From positions 1 through 50,007 of the forward strand of contig CAJUHV010000025.1 of NCBI GenBank assembly GCA_910586445.1: a DNA stretch of 50,007 nucleotides, read 5' to 3'. The notes under the pieces were generated by a model. It was not told the origin of the DNA. It saw nothing but the letters and a program-made list of their open reading frames with translations, and made no database searches. The DNA comes from an uncultured Eubacterium sp. GTDB lineage: Bacteria > Bacillota > Clostridia > Lachnospirales > Lachnospiraceae. Shown here in pieces: positions 33,637-43,256 of the stretch (the stretch's first letter is position 1; each line of letters begins with the position of its first letter). The position numbers and the translations under genes are program-made.

Positions 33637-33983
33637 TAATGAGCCGGATATCAGTAACTGACATTGAGCACGAACAGGGCAGAAGGTATAGACAGATCGG
33701 GGAAAGTGAACGGAAAGGCAGGACGCAGAAGTTACAGAATGATATACGGCAGTTACCGGGAGGACTGAAAGGGAGATTGTAGTTTTTTACGGGGTATAAA
33801 GGGCTATTTTATTTTGGGACTGTCGCACTAAGAAAAATATATACAGGATATCGCAGAAGCTGATTTGGAATAAATGTTATATCCTGTATGTGCAATCTTT
33901 GCTGCGGCAGTCCCGTTTTGTCTGCAGTCATGCGCGGCGTGATGCATTTTTTAACAGAAGGGAATAGAAGGGAGAAGGTTCCT
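33637..33983. other. Gap between lipoprotein gene and ATPase gene
   Basis: Apart from the MITE-B copy at 33816-33914 no gene or site is evident. The distance between the binding-protein gene and its ATPase gene (468 bases in all) is unusual for such operons and is explained by the tandem array and the inserted element. Confidence 0.6.
33816..33914 (+). mobile_element. MITE-B copy 1
   Basis: A 99-bp imperfect palindrome starting GGGACTGTCGCA and ending CTGCGGCAGTCCC. The reverse complement of 39537-39638 matches it along the whole length (shared TATATACA-GATAT, CTGATTT-GAATAAATG, CTTTGCTGCG). Its flanks no longer show an intact CTAG target. It may also act as a partial terminator before the ATPase gene. 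Confidence 0.75.
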
Positions 33984-35499
<1,516 letters not shown>

Positions 35500-35507
<8 letters not shown>

Positions 35508-36621
35508 GACAAAACAGGATACCATGCAGCTGGTAAAAAAATACAGTGCAGTAGTGCTGCTTGCGCTGTTTGTAATCATCAATTCCCTGTTTACCCAGAA
35601 CTTTTTCCGGCTGGGGAACTTAAACAATATTATTACGCAGATCTGTCCTACGATATTGTGCGGCATGGGCATGACACTGGTAATTTCTACAGGCGGCATT
35701 GATATTTCCGTAGGGTCGATGATGGCATTAAGCGGGGTATTGACCGCGCAGATGATGTCTGGTGCAGGGCTGCTGCCGTCGATACTGGTGTCCGTGCTGG
35801 TGTCTGTGCTGATCGGATGCTTTACAGGCTTTATGGTCGGCAGATTAAGGCTGCAGGCAATGGTCATCACCCTGGGACTTCAGCTGGGGCTGCGCGGGGC
35901 AGCGCAGGTGCTCTGCGGGGGCAGGGACATTTATTTTAACAAGCTTGGAAAAGTAGGCGAGCAGCTTGGCCAGTGGGGAACTTATAAAATCGGAGGGGCT
36001 GTTCCGATACAGATAGTGCCGATTGTACTGTCAGTTGTTGCAGTATGGGTTTTGGTAGAAAAGACAGTGCTCGGCAGGCAGATTCAGGCAGTCGGCGACA
36101 GCCTGCGGTCTAGAGCGTGTTTGAAAAATCATTCCCGCGATCTGCACTCCCCACTTAGCGGAGAATCTATCCCAAATTTAATCAACATAGCCCGCTATGC
36201 CTCATAAATTTGGGATAAATTCTCCACCAAGTGTGAAGCACATCTCACGGAAAGCATTTTTCAAACACGCTCTAGTACTCTGGCAGGCATTCACGCATCG
36301 GCAGTGCTTATGTTTGTATACGGGATCAGTGCATTTTTTGCAGCCTTTGCAGGCATATTCCAGGCAGCAAAGGTATCTGTGGCGGCCGGAAGCTCATTGG
36401 GACAGCTGGCGGAGCTGGATGCGATTGCGGCAGTAGTTATAGGCGGCACGCCGATGACCGGGGGCAAGGCGCATGTGTTTGGAACCGTAATCGGTGCGCT
36501 GATGATGCAGATGATCACGCTGACCTGCGTTATGAATGATATACCGGATCAGTATGCACAGGTATTTAAGGCGGCGATCATCGTATTTGCAGTATTTATT
36601 CAAAGAGAACAGGCGAAGTAG
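35500..36621 (+). pseudogene. RbsC-like sugar permease 1, split by MITE-A
   Basis: The gene starts at ATG 35500 (overlapping the ATPase stop) with LVKKYSAVVLLALFVIINSLF, FRLGNLNNII and VISTGGIDISVGSMMALSG, all RbsC hallmarks, and runs to QAVGDSLRS. There MITE-A (36112-36273 inserted) adds a stop at 36205-36207. The frame resumes after the element as STLAGIHASAVLMFVYGIS, LDAIAAVVIGGTPMTGG and ends at 36621. Removing 162 bases rejoins SLRS-STLAG exactly, giving a normal permease of about 319 residues. As it stands, the product lacks its last third; a C-terminal fragment could start at ATG 36304. Other evidence of decay is absent, so the insertion looks recent. Confidence 0.93.
36110..36275 (+). 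mobile_element. MITE-A full copy inside a permease gene
   Basis: A 166-bp element bounded by CTAGAGCGTGTTTGAAAAAT and ATTTTTCAAACACGCTCTAG (perfect 20-bp inverted ends including the CTAG target). Inside, ATCCCAAATTTA and TAAATTTGGGAT, and further arms with AGAAT/ATTCT and CACTT/AAGTG, pair so that almost the whole element can fold as one hairpin. There is no coding capacity. The gene it splits shows that the original site was CTAG and that 162 bases were added, as expected for an element moved by an IS630/Tc1-mariner-type transposase, which favours TA within CTAG. Confidence 0.92.
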
Positions 36622-36634
36622 GAGGTTAAGGAGT

Positions 36635-37636
36635 ATGAAAACAAAGAAAAGTATCGGCCGGTTATTTTATTCAAAAAGTACTGTCTTAGCATTTTTACTT
36701 TTGGTTGTAGTTACAAGTATTGTTTTCAGCGATAAGAATTTCTTATCTGCGACCAATATATTTAATATACTGCTGAAGGCAGCAAAAAACGGCGGTTTTC
36801 TCGCACTCGGCATGACGTTTGTGATTTTGTGTGCAGAGATTGACCTGTCTGTCGGGGCAGTGTTTGCATTAAGCGGTGTAGTTATGGGGATCGTCGGTAC
36901 GGTGAACCCGTTTTTGGGAATCGCATGCGGCATATTGGTAGGAGTCGTGTCCGGCCTTGCCATCGGGTATATGGTGACAAAAATGAGGATATCCTCGTGG
37001 ATTGCCTCACTGGCAATGATGTTTGCACTGCGCGGCATGATACTGATTATAGCCAAAAAGTCGGTAGTGATCGAAGGCGGCATTATGACGTTTGCAAATG
37101 CAAAGATGCTCAAAGGATTTGTGCCGGGCATGAAAAGCGGCATTTCGATTCTTGTGCTGCTGCTGTTTTTAGTGACATTTCTATGCATGTATGTCTCCAG
37201 GCATACGAAGTTTGGCATGGGCATCTATGCGGTCGGCGGAAACTGTGAGGCAGCCAGGATGATGGGCGTGGATGTTGACCGCATTAAAATCAAAGCATTT
37301 GTCTGGTGCGGTACGATTGCAGCCTTATCAGGCGTGCTTCTGGCGTCAAGCAGCGGCAGCGCGACGCTCAGTGCGGGGAATGTATACGAGACCTATGCAA
37401 TTGCCATGTGCGCGATCGGCGGCGTCAAGCTGTCTGGCGGTGAAGGAAAATTTTCGGGTACATTTTTCGGTATAATGATCTATTTTATTATCAATACGAT
37501 ATTTACTTACCTGCCGACAAATATCTCCGTACACTGGCAGTCGATCATTATGGGACTGTTGGTGCTGGTTTCCGTAGGCGTACAGTCAGAGGTGCTGCAC
37601 AATATTAAAATAGGAAAGAAAAAGGTGGAAGCATGA
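36635..37636 (+). CDS. RbsC-like sugar permease 2
   Basis: A 333-residue integral membrane protein of the BPD_transp_2 family. It has an N-terminal span (STVLAFLLLVVVTSIVFS), FVILCAEIDLSVGAVFALSG (the family's conserved segment), MRISSWIASLAMMFALRGM, GGNCEAARMMGVDVDRIK (the loop that contacts the ATPase), and CAIGGVKLSGGEGKFSGTF. It is a paralogue of the split permease just upstream and would normally form a heterodimer with it. ATG 36635 has GGAGG and GGAG upstream. It overlaps the GH2 gene by ATGA. With permease 1 broken, it could only work as a homodimer. Confidence 0.93.
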   Translation: MKTKKSIGRLFYSKSTVLAFLLLVVVTSIVFSDKNFLSATNIFNILLKAAKNGGFLALGMTFVILCAEIDLSVGAVFALSGVVMGIVGTVNPFLGIACGILVGVVSGLAIGYMVTKMRISSWIASLAMMFALRGMILIIAKKSVVIEGGIMTFANAKMLKGFVPGMKSGISILVLLLFLVTFLCMYVSRHTKFGMGIYAVGGNCEAARMMGVDVDRIKIKAFVWCGTIAALSGVLLASSSGSATLSAGNVYETYAIAMCAIGGVKLSGGEGKFSGTFFGIMIYFIINTIFTYLPTNISVHWQSIIMGLLVLVSVGVQSEVLHNIKIGKKKVEA

Positions 37637-39474
37637 TACAATTGATGAGCAGATGGGGCGAAAAGCTCGATCGGGAAAATGTATGGAAAGAATATCCGCG
37701 TCCAGGGCTGTTTCGGTACAGTTATTTTAACTTAAACGGCGAATGGGAATACTGCATTAACAAGTCGGAATATACAGACCGGTATGACGGAAAGATTCTG
37801 GTACCGTTTTCGCCGGAAAGTGCTTTATCAGGAGTAGGCAGGCAGGTGGAGCCGGATCAGTTTCTTCATTATAAAAAGTGTTTTCATATGCCGGATCATT
37901 TTCGGGAAGGAAGGGTGATCCTGCATTTTGGGGCGGTCGACCAGGAGTGCGAGGTTTATCTGAACGGAACCTGGCTTGGAGGGCACAAGGGAGGCTATCT
38001 GCCGTTTCATTTTGACGTGACGCAGGCACTGCAGGAAGAAAATGTGCTGACATTGTGCGTGACAGACCATACGGAAAAGCTGCCGCATGCTAGGGGCAAG
38101 CAGAAGCTGGTAAAAAAGGGAAAGTTCGGCTCGCTGTTTTACACGCCGCAGAGCGGAATCTGGCAGACCGTCTGGATGGAGTGCGTGCCGCCAGATTACA
38201 TCGAATGGGTAAAGATCACGCCGCTGTATGATGAGGGTGCAGTACGCATGCGGATTAAGGCGGTGCATGCGGGAACATCTCAAAAAAATGGAGACGTGAA
38301 AAATAAATGTGAATGTGCGGCAAAGGAAGAGATGGATACAGATTGTGCGCATATTATGATTCTGGACGGGGATCAGGTAGTGGCGCAGGCAGACGCCGAT
38401 CCAGAGCATGATGTAGTGATCAGGCTTTTAAACGTGCATTCCTGGTCGCCGGAAGATCCGCATTTATATGATGTAAAAATAAAGCTCGGGGAGGATGAGG
38501 TCATATCTTATTTTGGCATGCGTAAAATCTCCGTAGGCAGGGATAAAAACGGCATACTGAGGTTTTTCTTAAATAACCAGCCGTATTTTTTCAACGGGCT
38601 GCTCGATCAGGGCTACTGGCCGGAAAGCCTGATGACGCCGCCGAGTGATGAAGCGCTGGCGTATGATATTAAAAAGCTCAAGGAAATGGGATACAATACG
38701 ATCCGCAAGCATGTAAAAATCGAGCTGGAGCGCTTTTATTACCACTGTGACCGTTTGGGCATGATCGTTTGGCAGGATATGCCGAACGGCGGGGGTGAAT
38801 ACAATATGGTATTTGTCACCTATCTGCCGAATCTGTCTGACCGTTTTGCAAGGGGGATGAAGGACCACAATTATAAGATGTTCAGGCGCAGGGACAAGGA
38901 GGGCAGGAGCCAGTATTACCGAGATCTGACCGGCATGGTAAAGCAACTGTATAATTATACATGCATAGCTGCGTGGGTTCCGTTTAACGAAGGATGGGGA
39001 CAGTTTGATGCACGAAAAGCGACGATAAAGCTGCGCAGGATGGACGGCAGCCGCCTGATCAATGAAGCATGCGGCTGGTTTGACCAAAAAGGCGGGGATA
39101 TGCACAGTATTCATAATTATAACCGCCGGCTGGTGACAAAGCCTGCGTCAGACAGGGTAGTAGCGCTGACAGAATACGGCGGTTATGCATATCCGGTTAA
39201 GGGGCATACGGCCTGTGAAAAGAGCTTTGGATACAGACACTATTCCTCCAGCGAGGAGCTGACGGATAATTACCGCAGGCTCTGGGAAGAGGAAATATTC
39301 CCGAATGTGGAGCGGGGACTGTCGGCTGCGATCTATACGCAGGTCAGCGATATCGAAGAGGAAATTAACGGTGTCATGACTTATGACAGGGAAATTGTGA
39401 AGCTGGATACAAAAACAGTAAACGATCTGAACCAGAGGCTCTATGCAGATTTCCGCTGTGTGGCAGACAGATGA
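37633..39474 (+). CDS. Glycoside hydrolase family 2 (beta-galactosidase/glucuronidase-like)
   Basis: A 613-residue enzyme with GH2 domain order: jelly-roll sugar-binding domain (FRYSYFNLNGEWEY, LHFGAVDQECEVYLNGTWLGGHKGGYLPF), Ig-like middle domain, and TIM barrel. The barrel carries the acid/base Glu453 (AAWVPFNEGWG) and the likely nucleophile Glu514 (VVALTEYGGYA). It has no signal peptide, so it acts in the cytoplasm on an imported glycoside. The acceptor sugar (galactoside, glucuronide, mannoside) cannot be fixed; the motif after the acid/base differs from LacZ. It is the last gene of the RbsB/A/C-like operon and translationally coupled to permease 2. Confidence 0.9.
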   Translation: MIQLMSRWGEKLDRENVWKEYPRPGLFRYSYFNLNGEWEYCINKSEYTDRYDGKILVPFSPESALSGVGRQVEPDQFLHYKKCFHMPDHFREGRVILHFGAVDQECEVYLNGTWLGGHKGGYLPFHFDVTQALQEENVLTLCVTDHTEKLPHARGKQKLVKKGKFGSLFYTPQSGIWQTVWMECVPPDYIEWVKITPLYDEGAVRMRIKAVHAGTSQKNGDVKNKCECAAKEEMDTDCAHIMILDGDQVVAQADADPEHDVVIRLLNVHSWSPEDPHLYDVKIKLGEDEVISYFGMRKISVGRDKNGILRFFLNNQPYFFNGLLDQGYWPESLMTPPSDEALAYDIKKLKEMGYNTIRKHVKIELERFYYHCDRLGMIVWQDMPNGGGEYNMVFVTYLPNLSDRFARGMKDHNYKMFRRRDKEGRSQYYRDLTGMVKQLYNYTCIAAWVPFNEGWGQFDARKATIKLRRMDGSRLINEACGWFDQKGGDMHSIHNYNRRLVTKPASDRVVALTEYGGYAYPVKGHTACEKSFGYRHYSSSEELTDNYRRLWEEEIFPNVERGLSAAIYTQVSDIEEEINGVMTYDREIVKLDTKTVNDLNQRLYADFRCVADR

Positions 39475-39536
39475 TCCTGCTATCCAATTAAGGCTGAAGA
39501 GCCTGACTTGACAGAATTTCCAGCCGCCCAAAAGAC

Positions 39537-39638
39537 CTAGGGCTGTCGCAGCAAAGATTTCACATACAAGATATACATTTATTCTAAATCAGATACTGCT
39601 ATATCTTGTATATATTATTCTTCGTGCGACAGCCCTAG
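39537..39638 (-). mobile_element. MITE-B copy 2
   Basis: A 102-bp imperfect palindrome with ends CTAGGGCTGTCGCA and TGCGACAGCCCTAG, bounded by CTAG on both sides. Its reverse complement matches 33816-33914. The last CTAG (39635-39638) is also the first CTAG of the MITE-A that follows, so one element inserted into the target site at the edge of the other. Confidence 0.85.
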
Positions 39639-39800
39639 AGCTTGTTTGAAAAATCATTCCCGCGATCTGCACTCCCCACTTAGCGGATAATTCATCCCAA
39701 ATTTAATCAACATAGCCCGCTATGCCTCATAAATTTGGGATAAATTCTCCACCAAGTGTGAAGCACATCTCACAGAAAGCATTTTTCAAACACGCTCTAG
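39635..39800 (+). mobile_element. MITE-A full copy next to MITE-B
   Basis: A 166-bp copy nearly identical to 36110-36275, in the same orientation, with a few substitutions (for example CTTGTTTG for CGTGTTTG in the left end). It is bounded by CTAG on both sides and shares the left CTAG with MITE-B. Confidence 0.92.
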
Positions 39801-39835
39801 GCTTTATGTAAACACCTTTTTTATGAAATATAGAA

Positions 39836-40687
39836 TCACTTCATTATTTTATTCTGATTTCTCCAGCCGCGCGGCGAGATGCCGTATATATTTTTATAAG
39901 CCCGTGAAAAATGCAGCGGATTGTCATAACCGACTGCCTTGCTGACGTCGCTTACGCTCAGGTGGGTCAGCTTCAGCAGCTCAGCGGCTTTTGTCATGCG
40001 GTAGTTCAGCAGAAACTCCTGCGGTGTCCTGCCGATGGCAGATCGGAAGATCTTGCTGAAATAGCTGCGGTTTAAGCCGCAGTTGTCTGCTATATTTTCT
40101 ACAGATATGTCGTTTTGAAAATTCTGTTCAATAAAAGCAATTGCTTCATGTACATAAAAATCCCGCAGCCTGCCTCCGGTAGACAGTTTTGTAGATGATA
40201 TGGAGCGTGTCAGCGCATCCAGAAACAGGTATAAGTGTCCAATCAGGTGAAAGGAAGGCATGCTGCCGTGCTGCGCGATATAGAGCATTTCGTTCATCAT
40301 TGTTTCGCGCAGGTCATGGGAGTGTGCGTGGTAGACCGGGCTGTTGGGGGATAGTCCGGCAAAGGTGGCGACTTCTTTGGCATGCAGGCCGTCAAATTCA
40401 ATCCAGACATATTCCCAGGGCAGCTTTTCATCTGCGATATACATTGTAATCTGCTCTGGAAAGATCATGAATCCTTGTCCGCTTTTTACCTGATAAGAAT
40501 GCGTATGGCCGGATGAATCGTCCGCATTTAATGTGCCTGTGCCGGATATGACATAATGAAAAAGGTAATGGGTGCGTGCTGCGGGGCCGAATGACTTTGA
40601 AGGCAGGCAGCGTTCCCATCCGAACTGATACAGGCTGAAATCTACAAAATTTTCACTTGGGAAGACAGAAAACAATAGTTCTTTCAT
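39836..40687 (-). CDS. AraC-family regulator of the alpha-galactoside operon
   Basis: A 283-residue protein. Residues about 10-150 form a cupin-type sensing domain (THYLFHYVISGTGTLN, GQGFMIFPEQITMYIADE, WEYVWIEFDGL). Residues about 185-280 hold two helix-turn-helix units (ISVENIADNCGLNRSYFSKIFRSAIGRTPQEFLLNYRMTKA is the first part, followed by VSDVSKAVGYDNPLHFSRAYKNIYGISP). This is the MsmR/RafR layout. It is divergent from the MsmE-like gene with a 407-base gap that contains three AACATGC sites, so it probably activates that operon in response to alpha-galactosides. GGAG lies upstream of the minus-strand ATG (AGCTCC at about 40690-40695 on plus). Confidence 0.92.
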   Translation of the reverse strand: MKELLFSVFPSENFVDFSLYQFGWERCLPSKSFGPAARTHYLFHYVISGTGTLNADDSSGHTHSYQVKSGQGFMIFPEQITMYIADEKLPWEYVWIEFDGLHAKEVATFAGLSPNSPVYHAHSHDLRETMMNEMLYIAQHGSMPSFHLIGHLYLFLDALTRSISSTKLSTGGRLRDFYVHEAIAFIEQNFQNDISVENIADNCGLNRSYFSKIFRSAIGRTPQEFLLNYRMTKAAELLKLTHLSVSDVSKAVGYDNPLHFSRAYKNIYGISPRGWRNQNKIMK

Positions 40688-41094
40688 GATCGGAAAGCTC
40701 CTTTCGCTATTTTTTGATTTTTTATCATTTCTGTAAACCTTGGTGCATATCTTGCAAAAACGGGTATGTTAGAAGATGAAAGGCCGTTCGTCAAAATACC
40801 GAAAAAAGTTAACTGTTATGTAAGAAATGCTGCTGATTTATTTGTATTTTCTCATAAATTATCTGCTTTTTATAACAATATGCTCGGATATTTTTCATTT
40901 TTTTGTGTATTTTCATTTCCTAACATGCTTAGTATATCTTATAACATGCCAAAATGCTAGATGACTTTTTATATATTTGGAAAAAAACACATATTGCTAT
41001 AAAAGTGAAAAAAACATGCTATTTATAGACGCATTAAGGAATGTTATAATGTTTTTGCAATTAAGAGCGAGGCAAAGAGAAAGGAGAAAAAGGG
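40688..41094. other. Divergent control region of the alpha-galactoside locus
   Basis: An A+T-rich region without a convincing gene; the short plus-strand frame at 40766-40960 has no ribosome binding site and no recognisable product. It holds three AACATGC sites and a TATAAT box in front of the MsmE-like gene. Confidence 0.65.
40922..41050 (+). promoter_or_regulatory. Putative AraC-type operators and promoter of the msm-like operon
   Basis: AACATGC occurs at 40922-40928, 40943-40949 (21 bases, two helical turns apart) and 41013-41019. The last copy lies directly before a weak -35 (TTTATA, 41022-41027), which is 17 bases from a perfect -10 TATAAT (41045-41050). A weak -35 with an adjacent site is what an AraC-type activator needs. 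Confidence 0.55.
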
Positions 41095-42363
41095 ATGAAG
41101 AGAAAAATGTTTAGTCTTTTTCTGGCATGTGCGTTACCAGCCCCGCTGCTGTTGTCTGGCTGCGGCGGCCAGAATAACAGCGGTAAGATCGAAATTGAGC
41201 TGGTACATTACAAGCCGGAGGCAGTGGATGTATTTGAAGCGTTGGAAGAAAAGTTCAACAGCACGCATGACAATATCCACTTAACGATTGAATCGCCGAA
41301 CGATGCGATGACGATTTTGAAAACGAGGTTTGTCAGAGATGATTATCCTGATATTATCGGGATCGGAGGGGATATTAATTATTCTTATTTCATTGACTCC
41401 AACATACTGGCAGACGTATCGGACTATGCAGGGCTTGCGGATATCAATCAGGGATATGTGGACATTCTTGAAGGACTGGAATTTGTACCGACGGAAGGCA
41501 CATTCGGCATTCCTTATGTGGCAAATGCGGCAGGTATCCTTTATAACCGTGAGATGTTTAAAGAACATGGATGGGAGATACCGACGACCTGGGATGAGCT
41601 GATCGCGCTTTGTGAGCAGATCCAGTCAGAGGGCATACTGCCGTTTTATTTTGGATTTAAGGATACCTGGACTTGTCTTGCACCTTGGAATGCGATTGCT
41701 GTAGATCTGGCACCAGCAGATGTCTGCAAGCAGGTAAACAGCGGAAGTACAAATTTTACGGATGAATACAGGGAAGTTGCCGAAAAAATGCTTCAGCTGT
41801 TAGATTATGGCGAGGAAGGGCCGTTTGCTTATGATTACAACAGCGCATGTACTGCTTTTGCAAATGGTGAGGCAGCAATGTATACAATCGGAAGCTATGC
41901 GATTCCGCAGATCAAGTCGGTAAATCCGGATATGGATATTGACTCCTTTGTTATGCCGGCAAGCAATGACAAAGACGGCAATACGCTCAATTCCGGTGTT
42001 GACCTGCAGTTCTGCGTGACAGAAGCAAGCCCGAACAAAGAAGCGGCTTATGAAGTAATTGATTTCCTGTTAGACGATGAGAATCTGCAGGCATATCTGG
42101 ATGACCAGAACGCTGTTCCATGCAAGAGTGGAGAGTTTACGCTAGCACCAAATCTGGACGGAATGAAGGATTATATTGCCTCTGGTAATATGACGGATTA
42201 TCAGGATCATTATTATCCATCTGAAATGGCTGTTGATGCCCAGATCCAGACACTGCTGATCGAAAAGGACGTAGACGCATTCCTGGCAAAATTTGACAAA
42301 GACTGGGCGAGGTATAACCGCGATATCATCCGAATGGTGCAGGAATACGAAGCGCAGCACTAA
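41095..42363 (+). CDS. MsmE-like sugar-binding lipoprotein
   Basis: A 422-residue family-1 solute-binding protein. Lipoprotein signal with Cys23 (LPAPLLLSGCGG), then LEEKFNSTHDNIHLTIES, DDYPDIIGIGGDINYSYFID, FGIPYVANAAGILYNREMFKEHGW, IPTTWDELIALCEQI and FANGEAAMYTIGSYAIPQIK, matching raffinose/melibiose-type binding proteins. Two permeases and an alpha-galactosidase follow, so its ligand is probably an alpha-galactoside such as raffinose, melibiose or stachyose. No dedicated ATPase gene is present; such transporters commonly share an MsmK-type ATPase encoded elsewhere. GAAAGGAG precedes ATG 41095. Confidence 0.92.
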   Translation: MKRKMFSLFLACALPAPLLLSGCGGQNNSGKIEIELVHYKPEAVDVFEALEEKFNSTHDNIHLTIESPNDAMTILKTRFVRDDYPDIIGIGGDINYSYFIDSNILADVSDYAGLADINQGYVDILEGLEFVPTEGTFGIPYVANAAGILYNREMFKEHGWEIPTTWDELIALCEQIQSEGILPFYFGFKDTWTCLAPWNAIAVDLAPADVCKQVNSGSTNFTDEYREVAEKMLQLLDYGEEGPFAYDYNSACTAFANGEAAMYTIGSYAIPQIKSVNPDMDIDSFVMPASNDKDGNTLNSGVDLQFCVTEASPNKEAAYEVIDFLLDDENLQAYLDDQNAVPCKSGEFTLAPNLDGMKDYIASGNMTDYQDHYYPSEMAVDAQIQTLLIEKDVDAFLAKFDKDWARYNRDIIRMVQEYEAQH

Positions 42364-42389
42364 ATGGCAACGGAAAGGAGATCGAAATA

Positions 42390-43256
42390 ATGAATAAGAT
42401 GAATGACAGGGAGCGTACTTACTTACTGATGACAGTGCCGATCCTTATACTGTTCTTTGTTTTTAATACGCTGCCGCTGATCAAAGGCGTGGTTTATAGT
42501 TTTACGAATTTCAGGGGATATGGCGATTACGATTATGTAGGGCTGCGTAACTATATTGATCTGTTTACAGATGCACGTGTAGGCAAGTCTTATATTTTTA
42601 CAATCAAAATGGCTATTGTAACTACTTTGGTTGTTAATGTGATCAGCCTTATGCTGGCCCTGGGATTAAACAGCAAGATCAAGTTTAAGAGCACATTAAG
42701 AGGCCTGTATTTTGTTCCAAACATACTCGGCGCACTGGTAGTAGGTTATATCTTTAACTACTTCTTTACATATATCGTTCCGGCTGTTATCGATATGATG
42801 GGCGGAAAAGGAACGAGTATCCTTGCTAGCACAAAATGGGCGTGGATCGCGATCGTAATCGTATGTGCATGGCAGGCAATTGCGATGAATACGATTATAT
42901 ACATATCCGGCCTTCAGACGGTGCCGGAGGATGTATATGAAGCAGGTTCGATTGACGGCGCAACCGGATGGGCACAGTTTAAGCACCTGACATTCCCGTT
43001 AATCATACCGTTTTTCAGCATCAATATGGTATTGTGTGTAAAGAACTTTTTAATGGTGTTCGACCAGATTATGGCATTGACCAAGGGTGGTCCTGCACAG
43101 AGTACAGAATCCATCTCCTATCTGATTTACAATAACGGTATGGCAGGCGGACAGTTCGGTTTCCAGAGTGCGAATGCGGTGCTGTTCTTTGTCATAATCG
43201 TTGTATTCTCTGTAGTCCAGCTTACAATTACGGGTAAAAAGGAGGAGCAGTTATAA
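42390..43256 (+). CDS. MsmF-like sugar ABC permease
   Basis: A 288-residue membrane protein of the MalF/MsmF type with about six spans. It has YLLMTVPILILFFVFNTLPLI, FTNFRGYGDYDYVGLRNY, and the EAA loop that docks to the ATPase (YEAGSIDGATGWAQFKHLTFP). It forms the channel with the next gene's product, whose ATG overlaps its stop as TAATG. GGAG at about 42376 precedes ATG 42390. Confidence 0.93.
   Translation: MNKMNDRERTYLLMTVPILILFFVFNTLPLIKGVVYSFTNFRGYGDYDYVGLRNYIDLFTDARVGKSYIFTIKMAIVTTLVVNVISLMLALGLNSKIKFKSTLRGLYFVPNILGALVVGYIFNYFFTYIVPAVIDMMGGKGTSILASTKWAWIAIVIVCAWQAIAMNTIIYISGLQTVPEDVYEAGSIDGATGWAQFKHLTFPLIIPFFSINMVLCVKNFLMVFDQIMALTKGGPAQSTESISYLIYNNGMAGGQFGFQSANAVLFFVIIVVFSVVQLTITGKKEEQL

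Larger units (their letters stand above)
39475..39835. other. Gap filled by two abutting MITEs
   Basis: Between the ends of the converging GH2 and AraC-type genes the sequence consists of about 60 bases of unremarkable DNA, MITE-B copy 2, MITE-A copy and about 35 bases. No gene or classical terminator is visible; the palindromic elements may serve as one in both directions. Confidence 0.75.

Noticed and set aside
33888..33983. Longer N-terminus for the RbsA-like ATPase
   Set aside because: The extra residues would be encoded by MITE-B and spacer; the ATG at 33984 has a good ribosome binding site and matches the family start.
36304..36621. Separate small membrane protein gene
   Set aside because: It is the 3' part of the split RbsC-like permease; frame and motifs rejoin exactly when the MITE is removed.
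40766..40960. Small gene in the divergent region before the msm-like operon
   Set aside because: A+T-rich frame without ribosome binding site; Phe/Ser/Asn-rich translation and operator-like sites indicate regulatory DNA.
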